Part shown: positions 1-9,194 of the stretch, piece by piece
Layout of the letters: each line of letters opens with the position of its first letter
Numbering within the stretch: position 1 is the first letter of the stretch
Assembly: GCA_937874195.1 (NCBI GenBank)
Contig: CALNBM010000096.1
Span: 1-38,817 of the forward strand
Direction: 5' to 3'
Source: an uncultured Clostridia bacterium
Lineage (GTDB): Bacteria; Bacillota; Clostridia; Christensenellales; UBA1242
DNA: 38,817 bases
Notes under the pieces: generated by a model
What the model saw: the letters and a program-made list of their open reading frames with translations, nothing else
Databases searched by the model: none
Told to the model about the DNA's origin: nothing
Translations under genes and position numbers: made by a program

Positions 1-51
1 CGGACCGACCGGTTATGAGCCGGTTGCTCTAACCAACTGAGCTAAAGGCCC
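1..51 (-). tRNA. tRNA-Met (CAT), 3' part cut by the window edge
   Basis: Read on the minus strand, a 7-nt acceptor half starts at 51 and is followed by T8-A9, a GCTC D-stem with a GG-containing D-loop, and an anticodon arm CCGG-CTCATAA-CCGG. The anticodon is CAT. The variable loop begins and then the window ends, so the T-arm and acceptor 3' half are missing. It lies 8 nt downstream of the tRNA-Pro on the same strand, suggesting one transcript. A CAT anticodon could also be tRNA-Ile2 or initiator tRNA; the stem sequence looks most like elongator Met. Confidence 0.85.
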
Positions 52-59
52 AATTTGAA

Positions 60-136
60 TGGTCGGGGTGAAGAGACTCGAACTCCCGGCCCCATGATCC
101 CAAATCATGTGCGCTACCATACTGCGCCACACCCCG
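60..136 (-). tRNA. tRNA-Pro (TGG)
   Basis: On the minus strand the acceptor stem CGGGGTG (136-130) pairs with CACCCCG (70-64). The D-arm, the anticodon loop with TGG, and a T-arm with GTTCGAGTC are all present. Discriminator A is followed by an encoded CCA (62-60), so the 3' end is templated. It is upstream of the partial tRNA-Met in a small tRNA cluster. Confidence 0.95.
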
Positions 137-275
137 AAATACATAAATTTTCTAGTCGAACATGTAGATTGTACTATAAATAGTTCTTATTGTCAATAAA
201 TTTTTTGAGGTTTTTATGTTTTTGATATAAATTGCTTTTAAAGAAATTTATTAATAAAAATTAAAATTTGTTTGA

Positions 276-926
276 TTATTTAATTGTATGTACTATTTGT
301 ATTTTTTCTTTATATGGATATTTTTTTATTATAATATATGTAATAATGGAAAAGATAAGTGCAGTAGAAATTCCAATAATTGAGCCAATTATATTAATAT
401 TATCTTTTAGAATAGTTAAATAAATTATATCTATAACTGTTTTAATAAAATTTGAAAGTATTATAAAAATCGTAATATTAACTATTATTGGTAAACTATT
501 TTTAAGTTTCTCAAAAACAAATATACTAACCATACCAGAAACAAAAATTGCAAAAACAAAAACTATAAAAGAAACAAAATTTAGTGCTGCTTTTTCAAAG
601 AGTCCAGTGCTAGAGATAATTGCTAGAAACTCTAAAATAGCTGTAAATATTATAGCACATATTACGGTAATTAGCAAGTTTATAGCTGATTTCCTTCCAT
701 GTATAATAAGGGATAAAGCAATGCAAAAAACAAATAATGAAAACAAGCAGATATCTATGCCTGAATTAAAACCAAACACGATAAAAGGAAACAAGCGAAT
801 GTTATAAAAGTTTGCTCCTATTGCACTTCCTATTCCAATCGTGATAAGTGCTCGTTCTCCATAGAAGTGATATGATAATATTAAAATAGCGAAAATCACA
901 AAGCATGTTAAAATTAAATAAACCAT
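276..926 (-). CDS. Multipass membrane protein, VUT/YhhQ-like (possible queuosine-precursor transporter)
   Basis: The protein has 216 residues and about six hydrophobic membrane segments, with almost no soluble domain. The ATG at 926 is chosen because AGGAG lies just upstream; the frame stays open to a TTG at 941. The N-terminal pattern is a first helix, then YGERALITIGIGSAIGAN, then a second helix. It and the length of about 220 residues resemble the VUT family (PF02592), whose YhhQ members import queuosine precursors. That is a similarity judged by eye and the substrate is not shown. The gene is transcribed toward the tRNA genes and is divergent from the unknown gene at 1181. Confidence 0.6.
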   Translation of the reverse strand: MVYLILTCFVIFAILILSYHFYGERALITIGIGSAIGANFYNIRLFPFIVFGFNSGIDICLFSLFVFCIALSLIIHGRKSAINLLITVICAIIFTAILEFLAIISSTGLFEKAALNFVSFIVFVFAIFVSGMVSIFVFEKLKNSLPIIVNITIFIILSNFIKTVIDIIYLTILKDNINIIGSIIGISTALIFSIITYIIIKKYPYKEKIQIVHTIK

Positions 927-1015
927 ATTTTCTCCTAACAAAACTATATCATAAAAATGTATTTTTTTAAATTAAAATTGATAAATTAAAATATAATTAA
1001 AATAGCAATTGGGTA

Positions 1016-1044
1016 TTGCAATTTTTAGATTTATATTGTATAAT
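1016..1044 (+). promoter_or_regulatory. SigA-type promoter upstream of the unknown gene at 1181
   Basis: TTGCAA (1016-1021) and TATAAT (1039-1044) are separated by exactly 17 nt, predicting a start near 1051 and a leader of about 130 nt. The -35 box TTGCAA is the same as that of the rnpB promoter in this window. A second candidate closer to the gene is an extended -10 (TGC-TATACT, 1134-1142). Confidence 0.6.
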
Positions 1045-1180
1045 AAATTATAAATATTAAACACTAAAGAAAAAATAGTTTAAAATCTTATAGTAAAATG
1101 TCGTGAAAACTCTCTAAATTTTTTCAAATTTTATGCTATACTAAGAAATTAGCACATAGCAGAAAGGAAGGAAAATCTAA

Positions 1181-2152
1181 ATGGCTGTAAGTTCGATTCT
1201 ATTAAAACGAGAAAAAACTGTGGATTTTTTTACCACCGAGCGAATAGACGCTATTGAAAATGGACTTGTTGGCGGGTACCTTGAAAATGGCGACTATTAT
1301 ATTCCGTCGCAGATTGTTGACGAGTTAATCGCTATAGAAAAAATAAAAAAATCTGCATTTGATTCATCAATTTTTTGTTTAAGTAATATTGCAGGAGTTG
1401 GCGAATTAGTTTTTGAACTAAAATTGTCGGAAGAAGATGAATTAAAAACTGTTAAATTATACTTATTAGAAACGGTTTTTAAAATTAATGGATATTTACA
1501 AAACACGATTAGAACTGAAATTGCAAGGTTAGAAACAAGCGATAAAAATTTCGTGGAAATGGCATTTGATAAATTTAATATAAAAATTAAATTTGAAGAT
1601 GTGGGCAGAGAGGAAGTTATTGATAGTGAAAGATATTTCAACGGTTACATTATGGCTCGCAGACAATTCTGCTTAACATTAAAAGATATATTTAAGGATA
1701 AAATGTTAGAAGTATATGGAAAATATTTCAACACAAGAATGTTATTATTAAAAAAACTAAATAATGAATACACAAAAAATGTTATTGAGCATTATAATGC
1801 TGAATGTAAAAAAATAGAAAAATATTTCTATCAATATGCTACCAATAAAAATCGAAACGAGTTATTAAACAAATGTTTTGAAGATATTAACGGAAAAACA
1901 CATTTAATGAATTTTGAGCAGGAATTTAAAGTTGAAGAAGAAAAAATTACAAAACAATTTGCTATTGATTTAGAACAAGTTGAAATTTATGGTGAAAAGA
2001 ATGCGATTGATAAACTAAAACGAATTGACCGTGATAAAATAAATGAAATGAGAACGGTTGAAATTGACACAAAACAAGTTAAAACTAAAGAAGTAAACAC
2101 AGAAAAACAGTTTATTCAAGAAGTTAATGGCAATGAAATTTTAGAACGATAA
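1181..2152 (+). CDS. Uncharacterised charged, helical protein (323 aa)
   Basis: I do not recognise this 323-residue protein. It starts at an ATG preceded by a strong ribosome binding site (AAAGGAAGG). There is no signal peptide or membrane segment. The first 150 residues are mixed alpha/beta in character, with acidic stretches such as KLSEEDELK. The second half is Lys/Glu/Asn-rich and probably long helices, and the C-terminus (about 250-323) is strongly charged and likely coiled or disordered. Codon use matches the neighbours. The gene is a single-gene unit: two promoter candidates lie upstream and an intrinsic terminator follows at once. A cytoplasmic location is inferred; no function is proposed. 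Confidence 0.8.
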   Translation: MAVSSILLKREKTVDFFTTERIDAIENGLVGGYLENGDYYIPSQIVDELIAIEKIKKSAFDSSIFCLSNIAGVGELVFELKLSEEDELKTVKLYLLETVFKINGYLQNTIRTEIARLETSDKNFVEMAFDKFNIKIKFEDVGREEVIDSERYFNGYIMARRQFCLTLKDIFKDKMLEVYGKYFNTRMLLLKKLNNEYTKNVIEHYNAECKKIEKYFYQYATNKNRNELLNKCFEDINGKTHLMNFEQEFKVEEEKITKQFAIDLEQVEIYGEKNAIDKLKRIDRDKINEMRTVEIDTKQVKTKEVNTEKQFIQEVNGNEILER

Positions 2153-2164
2153 AAAATGATTTTA

Positions 2165-2190
2165 AAAGCGGACAACTTGTCCGTTTTTTT
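2165..2190 (+). terminator. Intrinsic terminator after the unknown 1181 gene
   Basis: CGGACA (2169-2174), a 3-nt loop and TGTCCG (2178-2183) are followed by seven T residues. It begins 13 nt after the stop codon. Confidence 0.85.
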
Positions 2191-2369
2191 ATTGCCTTTT
2201 TAAACCACACCGCTTTGAAATGTTAAGAGAGCAGGGAAACTTTACAGGTAAAAAATAAGAGTATTTAAAGATTAGTTTTAAGTGTGTAAAACCTAGAATT
2301 ATTTAACCGTATGCAAAATGCCCACTTTTCTGGCGGAATTTTATTAATCCCAAATAAACATAAAAGCGT

Positions 2370-2398
2370 TTTACAATTTAAAAACTATAATGTATAAT
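2370..2398 (+). promoter_or_regulatory. Promoter of the yifB-dprA-topA-trmFO operon
   Basis: TTTACA (2370-2375), 17 nt, TATAAT (2393-2398). A second TATAAT lies at 2386-2391 but at a poorer distance. The predicted start is near 2405, giving a leader of about 120 nt. Apart from this promoter I see no gene or structure in 2191-2526. Confidence 0.65.
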
Positions 2399-2526
2399 GA
2401 AAAAGTGAAAATTTTATATAATTAAATTTTTTAAACAATATATTTAGTTTATAAAAAAACTGAGAAAGCTTAAAATTTCAAGAATATATTTTAACAAAGT
2501 TTTAGTTTAATTTCTAAGGAGAAAAT

Positions 2527-4059
2527 ATGCTATCAATAATCAAAAGTTATGGGTTATCGGGCATAAATGGATATAAGGTAAACGCAGAAGTTGATATTAA
2601 TCAAGGGTTACCCGGCTATAATATTGTTGGACTGGTTGGAACAACAATGAAAGAAAGTAAGGAACGAGTTAAAAGTGCTATAAAAAATAGTGGTTTTAGA
2701 TATCCTTTTTTAAAAATTACTATAAATCTCGCACCAGCTGACACTAAAAAAGAAGGTCCTGTTTATGATCTTCCAATTACTATTGGAATTTTAGCAGCAA
2801 GCGAACAACTAGATAATAGATTGTGCGAAGAATTTTTGTTTTTAGGTGAACTGGGTTTGGATGGCTCGGTTAGAAAAATTAAAGGCGTTTTGCCCATGCT
2901 TATTACTGCAAGACAAGAAGGCATTAAAAAAATTGTGTTGCCTGCATCTAATCAACACGAAGCAAGTTTTATTGAAGGCTTAGAGATTTATACAGTAAAC
3001 AGTTTAAAAGAATGCGTGCAATTTTTAAAAAAGGAAATAGAATTAGACAGGGTTGCCTTTAATAGTTTTGATAAGATAATAAGTGAACAGCAACCAAAAT
3101 TAGATTTTAAATTTATTAAAGGACAGTTTCAAGCCAAACGCGCATTAGAAATCTCTGCTGCCGGTGGTCATAATATATTAATGATTGGTCCACCCGGCTC
3201 TGGAAAAACTATGCTAGCTAAAGCATATTCTTCCATTCTTCCTAAACTCACTTTTCTTGAATCATTGGAAGTTACTAAAATACATAGTATAGCAGGAATC
3301 TTAGACGATGAAGTTGGAATTGTTACTGAAAGACCTTTCCGCGCTCCTCATCATACTAGCACTTTACCTGCATTAACTGGCGGAGGAAGGTTAGCAAAAC
3401 CCGGTGAAATAAGCTTAGCACACACAGGTGTGCTGTTTTTAGACGAAATGCCTGAATATCCAAGAAATAGTTTAGAAACACTACGCCAACCGTTAGAAGA
3501 TGGTGTTATTTCAGTGGCACGCGTGGAAAACACAGTGATATATCCTGCTAATTTTTCGCTTATTGCCAGCATGAACCCTTGTCCGTGTGGAAATTATGGT
3601 AGTGCAGAAAATGTTTGCAGATGCACCCCTCAGCAAATTAGAAAATATTTAAATAAATTGTCTGGTCCTCTTATGGATAGAATTGATATACATATCGAAG
3701 TGGATTCAGTTAAATATAATGACTTAACAGATAACTCTCTTTCTGAATCTAGTGAAGTTATTAAAACACGGGTGGATAGAGCAAGAAATATTCAACACAA
3801 CAGATTTATTGGAACGAAATCGCATTCTAACGCATCCATGACAGATAAGCAATTAAAAGAATTTTGTGAAATTTCTTTAGAAAGCAACGCTGTTTTAAAA
3901 ACTGCATTTCAAAAATTTAAATTAAGTGCAAGGGCATATAACAGAATTTTAAAACTAGCGCGTACCATTGCAGACTTAGATGAAAGTAAAAATATTGAAA
4001 CAGAACACATAATTGAAGCAATTTCTTATAGGTCATTAGATAAAAAATATTGGGAGTAA
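2527..4059 (+). CDS. comM: YifB/ComM family magnesium chelatase-like AAA+ ATPase
   Basis: This is a 510-residue protein of the family's usual length. The N-terminal domain (about 1-180) has the ribosomal S5/Lon-like fold typical of YifB. It is followed by an AAA+ module with Walker A GPPGSGKT at residues 221-228 and Walker B LFLDEMPE near 300. A cysteine cluster (CPCGNYG and CRCTP) near 350-365 and a C-terminal Mg-chelatase helical domain complete it. ComM proteins of this family act as branch-migration helicases that help integrate transforming DNA; that role is family knowledge. It starts at ATG with AAGGAG upstream and heads a tight operon: dprA begins one base after its stop. Pairing with dprA supports a role in handling incoming or recombining DNA. 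Confidence 0.95.
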   Translation: MLSIIKSYGLSGINGYKVNAEVDINQGLPGYNIVGLVGTTMKESKERVKSAIKNSGFRYPFLKITINLAPADTKKEGPVYDLPITIGILAASEQLDNRLCEEFLFLGELGLDGSVRKIKGVLPMLITARQEGIKKIVLPASNQHEASFIEGLEIYTVNSLKECVQFLKKEIELDRVAFNSFDKIISEQQPKLDFKFIKGQFQAKRALEISAAGGHNILMIGPPGSGKTMLAKAYSSILPKLTFLESLEVTKIHSIAGILDDEVGIVTERPFRAPHHTSTLPALTGGGRLAKPGEISLAHTGVLFLDEMPEYPRNSLETLRQPLEDGVISVARVENTVIYPANFSLIASMNPCPCGNYGSAENVCRCTPQQIRKYLNKLSGPLMDRIDIHIEVDSVKYNDLTDNSLSESSEVIKTRVDRARNIQHNRFIGTKSHSNASMTDKQLKEFCEISLESNAVLKTAFQKFKLSARAYNRILKLARTIADLDESKNIETEHIIEAISYRSLDKKYWE

Positions 4060-4060
4060 A

Positions 4061-5143
4061 ATGTTTAATTTAGAACAAAAGGCAGTTATTTGGTTAAGTT
4101 TAATAGAAAAATTGTCAATTAATGCGAAATATAATATTTTCAATTCTTATGAAAATATTGTGGATATTTGGAAAAATCCAACAAAAATCACTACTCTATT
4201 AAAAAGATATTTAAAGGATAATGAAATATCTGTTGCTTTAACAATGTTAAATGATGATTATATTAATAAATATATTGATGATATTACTAACCAAAAAATA
4301 AACATAATCACAGTAATTGATGATAGTTATTCATATTTATTAAAAAACACTGATGCTTTTCCTTTAGTTTTATATTATAAAGGAGAGATTTCCCTTTTAA
4401 ACTCACCTTGCTTAGCGGTGGTGGGAACAAGGCGGGCAACTAAGTATGGCAAAGATATAACAAAAAAATTAGTGAACGAAATAGCCTATTCAGGTGTTAC
4501 AATTGTAAGTGGACTGGCGGACGGCATTGATCAAGTGGCTCATGAAAGTGCGCTGGAAGTTGGTGGCAAAACTATTGTAGTGTTGCCATCGGGACTAAAT
4601 AATATTTATCCAAATTCAAACACTCTATTAGCGGAAGAAATATTTAAAAAAGGGTTGGTTATTTCAGAGTTTAAACCTAACGATAAAATTAAGTCTTATC
4701 ATTTTGTTATAAGAAATAGAATTATTGCAGGCTTGTCCAAGGCAACTTTAATAACTGAAGCACCTAAAAAAAGCGGTGCAATGATAACAAAAAATTATGC
4801 ACTTAGTTATAATAGAGATATTTTTGCAGTTCCGTCTCGTTTAAATGATATTTATGGAGAAGGATGCAATTATATAATCAAGGAATGTCAGTCAACTATT
4901 GTTTTAAATTCCAACGATATTTTACAATCTTTTGGCGAGAAAAATAAATATTGTGAAAATAAAATAACTATAATGCTTAGTGAAAAAGAAAAAAAGATAT
5001 ATAATCTATTAAAAAATGAAAAAAATTATAATCAACTTTTAATAGAAACTGGTTACGAAACAAAAAATTTAAACACACTGCTAACAACGATGGAACTAAA
5101 AGGCATCATTAAAAAGTCGGCAGGCAATTACTACAAAGTTTAG
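4061..5143 (+). CDS. dprA: DNA-processing protein DprA (Smf)
   Basis: The product has 360 residues. The central Rossmann-type DNA-binding domain is clear: VVGTRRATKYG near residue 120, GLADGIDQ near 150 and SGAMITKNYAL near 245. A C-terminal winged-helix (about 300-360) and an N-terminal helical region of about 100 residues flank it. DprA binds single-stranded DNA and loads RecA during transformation and recombination. The gap to yifB is one base and GGGAG at the end of yifB is its ribosome binding site. topA follows after 10 nt, so the genes are co-transcribed. Confidence 0.95.
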   Translation: MFNLEQKAVIWLSLIEKLSINAKYNIFNSYENIVDIWKNPTKITTLLKRYLKDNEISVALTMLNDDYINKYIDDITNQKINIITVIDDSYSYLLKNTDAFPLVLYYKGEISLLNSPCLAVVGTRRATKYGKDITKKLVNEIAYSGVTIVSGLADGIDQVAHESALEVGGKTIVVLPSGLNNIYPNSNTLLAEEIFKKGLVISEFKPNDKIKSYHFVIRNRIIAGLSKATLITEAPKKSGAMITKNYALSYNRDIFAVPSRLNDIYGEGCNYIIKECQSTIVLNSNDILQSFGEKNKYCENKITIMLSEKEKKIYNLLKNEKNYNQLLIETGYETKNLNTLLTTMELKGIIKKSAGNYYKV

Positions 5144-5153
5144 AGGAGAGATA

Positions 5154-7253
5154 ATGTATTTAGTTATAATAGAAGGCTTAGGAAAAAAAGATACACTAAA
5201 AAAGTACCTTGGTTCAGATTACGAAGTTTTGGCAACAAAAGGTCATATACGAGATTTACCAGTTAAAACACTCGGTATAAATGTTTTAGAAAACTTTAAA
5301 CCTAAATATGAAATAATGGAAGGCAAAGGCGACATTGTTAAGTCTTTAATTTCAAAAAGCAAAAAAGCGGATAGGATTTATCTGGCAACCGACCCAGATA
5401 GAGAAGGCGAAGCAATTAGTTGGCATCTATGTAATATTTTAAACCTAGATGAAAAATCACCTGTTAGAATAGAGTTTAATGAAATTAGTAAAAATGCAGT
5501 AACAAAAGCTTTGCAACAACCTAGACCAATAAATTTAAACTTAGTTAACGCACAGCAAGCAAGACGCATTCTTGACAGGTTAGTAGGTTACAAAATATCT
5601 CCTATTATTTGTAAGAAGATTCAACCAAAACTAAGTGCGGGCAGGGTACAAAGTATAGCATTAAAATTAGTCGTGGACAGAGAAAAAGAAATCAAGAATT
5701 TTGTAAGCGAAGAATATTGGACTTTAATTGCTAATTTATATAAAGATAACCTTGAAACAAGTTTTAAAAGCTTATTAAATAAAATTAATGGCAAAAAACA
5801 AAAAATAAACAATAAAAAAGAAATGGATGTTGTTTTAAATGAACTTAAAAACAATTCTTTTATTGTTAAAAAAGTAACAAAAAGTTTAACAAAGCAACAT
5901 GCTCCTGCTCCATATACCACCAGCACTATGCAACAAGATGCACTAAATAAACTTGGCATGAATCTAAAAAAAGCAAGTGCGTGTGCACAAAACCTTTATG
6001 AAGGTGTGGATATGGGGAGTGAAGGGAAAGTTGCATTAATTACCTATATTAGAACAGACTCAGTTAGAGTTTCACCAGAAGCAATGGCAATGGCAAAAGA
6101 CTATATCTTAAATAAGTATGGAAAAAACTATGTGCCTGTTAAACCTAATTTTTATAAAGTTAAAAAATCTGCGCAAGATGCTCACGAGGCAATTCGACCA
6201 ATATCTCTTGATAGAACACCGGAAAGCGTTAAAGGATTTTTATCTAGTGATAATTTAAAGTTATATAGATTGATATATAACAGATTTTTAGTAAGCCAGA
6301 TGGCGGAAGCCACTTTTAATGCTGTTGTTGTGGAAATAGAAAACGGAAAATATGAATTTAAAGCCAGCGGTAAAACTCCTGTGTTTGACGGATTTTTAAC
6401 TGTTTTTAACAATAATAAAAAACTTAATGCAATCGAAAGTGATAAAAATGAAGACGAAGCAGAAAGTGAAACAACATTACCAGAGTTAAGTGAGGGTGAT
6501 ATGTTGAAACAACAAAAATTAGTTCCAACTCAAAAATTCACAAAACCTCCAGCAAGATTCACAGAGGCAAGTTTAGTTAAAGAAATGGAAGAAAAAGGAA
6601 TTGGCCGACCTGCTACTTATACGCCTACAATTTTAACGCTAGCTAATAGAAACTATACAATAAGAGAAGAAAAAAATATCGTTCCAACAGAACTTGCATT
6701 TAAAGTAATTGAACTTTTAGACAAATACTTTCCAAATGAAATTAATGTTAAATTTACAGCAGATATGGAAGATAAATTAGATAGCATTGCCTCCAACGGT
6801 ACAGATTGGCAAGGAATTATTAAAAATTTTTATGATGGCTTTTCTAAAAAATTGGCAGTTGCAGATAAAGATAGCACAAATTATAAAGAACCACCTAAAC
6901 CAACCGACAAAAAATGTGACAAATGCGGAAGCATGATGGTTATTAGAAATGGCAGATTTGGTGAATTTTTAGCTTGTAGTAACTTCCCAAATTGCAAAAA
7001 CATTCAAAGTATTAACAAAACTTTTGGCAAATGTCCTAAATGTGATGGAAGTGTTTGCGAAAAACACAGTAAAAAAGGCAAGCTTTTTTATGGTTGCACA
7101 AACTATCCAAATTGTGATTTTGTTTCATGGGAATTACCAACCACTAAAAATTGTCCAAAATGTAAACAATATTTAACAGTAAAAAAGTTATATGGGAAAA
7201 CCAGATATAAATGTTCCAATACGGCGTGCGATTATGTTCAAACCGATAAATAA
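5154..7253 (+). CDS. topA: DNA topoisomerase I (type IA)
   Basis: This 699-residue enzyme relaxes negative supercoils by a single-strand break. The Toprim domain starts at residue 1 and holds the acidic triad DPDREGEA. The catalytic tyrosine is Y298 in the motif ITYIRTDS, and EKGIGRPATYTPTI lies near residue 480. Three four-cysteine zinc ribbons occupy the last 120 residues. The N-terminal motif is odd: most TopA proteins have ESPAKAKT, whereas this one reads EGLGKKDT. It keeps the catalytic Glu and the first Lys but loses the Ser-Pro and the second Lys. SD GAGGAG lies 10 nt after dprA. The 3' end overlaps the likely trmFO start by 20 nt. Confidence 0.97.
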   Translation: MYLVIIEGLGKKDTLKKYLGSDYEVLATKGHIRDLPVKTLGINVLENFKPKYEIMEGKGDIVKSLISKSKKADRIYLATDPDREGEAISWHLCNILNLDEKSPVRIEFNEISKNAVTKALQQPRPINLNLVNAQQARRILDRLVGYKISPIICKKIQPKLSAGRVQSIALKLVVDREKEIKNFVSEEYWTLIANLYKDNLETSFKSLLNKINGKKQKINNKKEMDVVLNELKNNSFIVKKVTKSLTKQHAPAPYTTSTMQQDALNKLGMNLKKASACAQNLYEGVDMGSEGKVALITYIRTDSVRVSPEAMAMAKDYILNKYGKNYVPVKPNFYKVKKSAQDAHEAIRPISLDRTPESVKGFLSSDNLKLYRLIYNRFLVSQMAEATFNAVVVEIENGKYEFKASGKTPVFDGFLTVFNNNKKLNAIESDKNEDEAESETTLPELSEGDMLKQQKLVPTQKFTKPPARFTEASLVKEMEEKGIGRPATYTPTILTLANRNYTIREEKNIVPTELAFKVIELLDKYFPNEINVKFTADMEDKLDSIASNGTDWQGIIKNFYDGFSKKLAVADKDSTNYKEPPKPTDKKCDKCGSMMVIRNGRFGEFLACSNFPNCKNIQSINKTFGKCPKCDGSVCEKHSKKGKLFYGCTNYPNCDFVSWELPTTKNCPKCKQYLTVKKLYGKTRYKCSNTACDYVQTDK

Positions 7254-8577
7254 TATAAAAGTTAGAATAATAGGAGCAGGGTTAGCAGGATCAGAAGCAG
7301 CCTATCAACTGCTTAAACGCGGAGTTTATGTTGAACTTTATGATATGAAACCTAAAAAGTTTTCGCCTGCTCATAAAAGTGAAAATTTTGCAGAATTAGT
7401 TTGTTCTAACAGTTTGAAAAGTAATGATTTATCAACTGCAAGCGGGTTATTAAAGCAAGAATTAAGAATGCTTGATAGCCTGCTTATTTCCGTTGCCGAT
7501 AAAGTAAAAATTCCGGCAGGTTCCGCTTTGGCAGTTGACAGAGAAAAATTTAGCGAACTTATAACAAATAAGTTAAAAAGTTTTAATAATTTAAAAATCA
7601 TTAGCAATGAAGTAGTTGATTTAGATTTATCCGTACCCACAATAATTGCAACTGGTCCGCTGTCAAGCGATAGTTTTAGTGAATATTTATCACATTTAAT
7701 TGGAGAAAAGCATTTATATTTTTATGATGCAATCGCTCCAATTATTTCTTATGATAGCATTGATTTTAACCATACTTTTGTTCGGGATAGATATAATAAA
7801 GGCGAGAGTGGCGGTGATTATGTAAATATTGGGTTAAATAAAGAAGAGTATTTTGCTTTTCATGATGCACTAATTCAAGCAGAAACAGTAACATTAAAAG
7901 AATTTGAAACGCTAAAAGTTTTTGAAGGATGCATGCCTATTGAAGTGTTAGCAAAACGAGGCATTGAATCTTTAAGATTTGGACCATTAAAACCAGTTGG
8001 GGTAACCGATGATGAAGGCAAAAAACCTTACGCTGTTATTCAACTTAGAAAAGAAAAAAACAATAATGATTCTTATAATATTGTTGGATTTCAAACTAAT
8101 TTAACTTTTAATGCTCAAAGAGAGGTCATTTCTAGTTTGCCGGCATTAAAAAATGCAGAATTTTTAAGATATGGAACAATGCACAAAAACACATATATAA
8201 ATTTTCCAAAAGTTTTAAATAAAGATTTTAACATGAAAACTCATAAAAATATTTTCTTTGCAGGGCAACTTAGCGGTGTTGAAGGTTATGTTGAAAGCAT
8301 TGCGAGTGGATTAGTTGCAGGATTAAACATGTTTATGCAATTAAATAACCATAATTTTATTGAGTTTGGAAACAATACTTTAATAGGAGCATTACAAAAC
8401 TATTTATGTAATTCAAATTGCTACAATTTTCAACCTATGAGTGTTAATATGGGTTTGCTTTCTCACATTGCTCCTAAAACAAAGAATAAAGGAGAGAAAA
8501 ACAGTCAAATTGCAACGCAAGCAGTTAATAATATGAAAAATGTAATTGATTTTAATAAAAATATGATATACTTATAA
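7234..8577 (+). CDS. trmFO: TrmFO, folate/FAD-dependent tRNA (uracil-54-C5)-methyltransferase
   Basis: The protein has 447 residues from this start. It makes ribothymidine at tRNA position 54 using methylenetetrahydrofolate and FADH2. Seen motifs are the FAD-binding GAGLAGSEAAYQL at the N-terminus, VCSNSLKSN with the conserved Cys, EGCMPIEVLAKRG with the second conserved Cys, LRFGPLKPVG, and a C-terminal FAD motif GQLSGVEGYVESIASGL. The frame is open from 7192 inside topA. The ATG at 7234 gives the family's length and a short lead before the FAD motif, although no clear ribosome binding site precedes it, so translational coupling to topA is likely. Following topA is the normal Firmicutes order. 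Confidence 0.95.
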   Translation: MFKPINNIKVRIIGAGLAGSEAAYQLLKRGVYVELYDMKPKKFSPAHKSENFAELVCSNSLKSNDLSTASGLLKQELRMLDSLLISVADKVKIPAGSALAVDREKFSELITNKLKSFNNLKIISNEVVDLDLSVPTIIATGPLSSDSFSEYLSHLIGEKHLYFYDAIAPIISYDSIDFNHTFVRDRYNKGESGGDYVNIGLNKEEYFAFHDALIQAETVTLKEFETLKVFEGCMPIEVLAKRGIESLRFGPLKPVGVTDDEGKKPYAVIQLRKEKNNNDSYNIVGFQTNLTFNAQREVISSLPALKNAEFLRYGTMHKNTYINFPKVLNKDFNMKTHKNIFFAGQLSGVEGYVESIASGLVAGLNMFMQLNNHNFIEFGNNTLIGALQNYLCNSNCYNFQPMSVNMGLLSHIAPKTKNKGEKNSQIATQAVNNMKNVIDFNKNMIYL

Positions 8578-8583
8578 AAGCTG

Positions 8584-8611
8584 TTGACAAAAAGCGAAAA
8601 AGTAATAGAAT
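8584..8611 (+). promoter_or_regulatory. Promoter of hslVU
   Basis: A consensus TTGACA (8584-8589) is followed after 16 nt by TAGAAT (8606-8611). It begins 7 nt after the trmFO stop and lies about 50 nt upstream of hslV. The protease genes can thus be transcribed independently of the topA operon. Confidence 0.6.
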
Positions 8612-8659
8612 AATTGATTCTTTACTATTAAAATATATATAATTAAAGGAGCTTAACTT

Positions 8660-9193
8660 ATGGAATTTAAAGGTACAACAATTATTGCAGTTCGAAAAAA
8701 CGGAAAAACTGCTATGGCTGGAGATGGTCAAATAACAATGGGACAAAGCGTTGTTTTAAAAGGTAATGCAGTTAAAGTTAGACGAATATATAATGATAAT
8801 GTGATTATTGGATTTGCGGGTTCAGTTGCGGATGCTTTTAGTTTATCGGCAAGATTTGAAGAATTATTGCAAAAATTCAGTGGCAATCTTATGAGAAGTG
8901 CTGTGGAACTTGCTATCGGTTTTAGAGAAGATAAATATCTTAGAAAACTTGAAGCTATGATGATAGTTGCAGATAGTAAACAACTATTAATTCTTTCTGG
9001 AACAGGAGAAGTAATCGAACCTGAATTTGGAATTTGTGCAATTGGTAGCGGTGGAAACTATGCATATTCTGCCGGAATTGCTCTTCTTCACAACACCGAC
9101 TTAACAGCTAAAGAAATTGCAATTAAAAGCATAGAGATTGCAGGCACAATTTGTGTGTTTACAAATAATAATATAACTTGTGAGGAGGTGTAA
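8660..9193 (+). CDS. hslV: HslV (ClpQ), proteolytic subunit of the HslUV protease
   Basis: The 177-residue protein is full length for this proteasome-like peptidase, which forms dodecamers capped by HslU. The N-terminus MEFKG-TTIIAVR exposes a catalytic Thr after removal of five residues. The conserved stretches MAGDGQITMG, GFAGSVADAF, IVADSKQLL, AIGSGGNYA and TNNNITCEE are all present. AAAGGAG precedes the ATG. The stop is one base before the hslU ATG, so the two are translationally coupled. It has its own promoter. The xerC gene often found between trmFO and hslV in Bacillus is absent. Confidence 0.97.
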   Translation: MEFKGTTIIAVRKNGKTAMAGDGQITMGQSVVLKGNAVKVRRIYNDNVIIGFAGSVADAFSLSARFEELLQKFSGNLMRSAVELAIGFREDKYLRKLEAMMIVADSKQLLILSGTGEVIEPEFGICAIGSGGNYAYSAGIALLHNTDLTAKEIAIKSIEIAGTICVFTNNNITCEEV

Positions 9194-9194
9194 T

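Noticed and set aside
607..807. 66-codon plus-strand open frame inside the VUT-like gene
   Set aside because: It is the antisense shadow of a clear membrane-protein gene and has no ribosome binding site. Many similar shadows inside topA, hslU, yacL, radA and others were dropped for the same reason.
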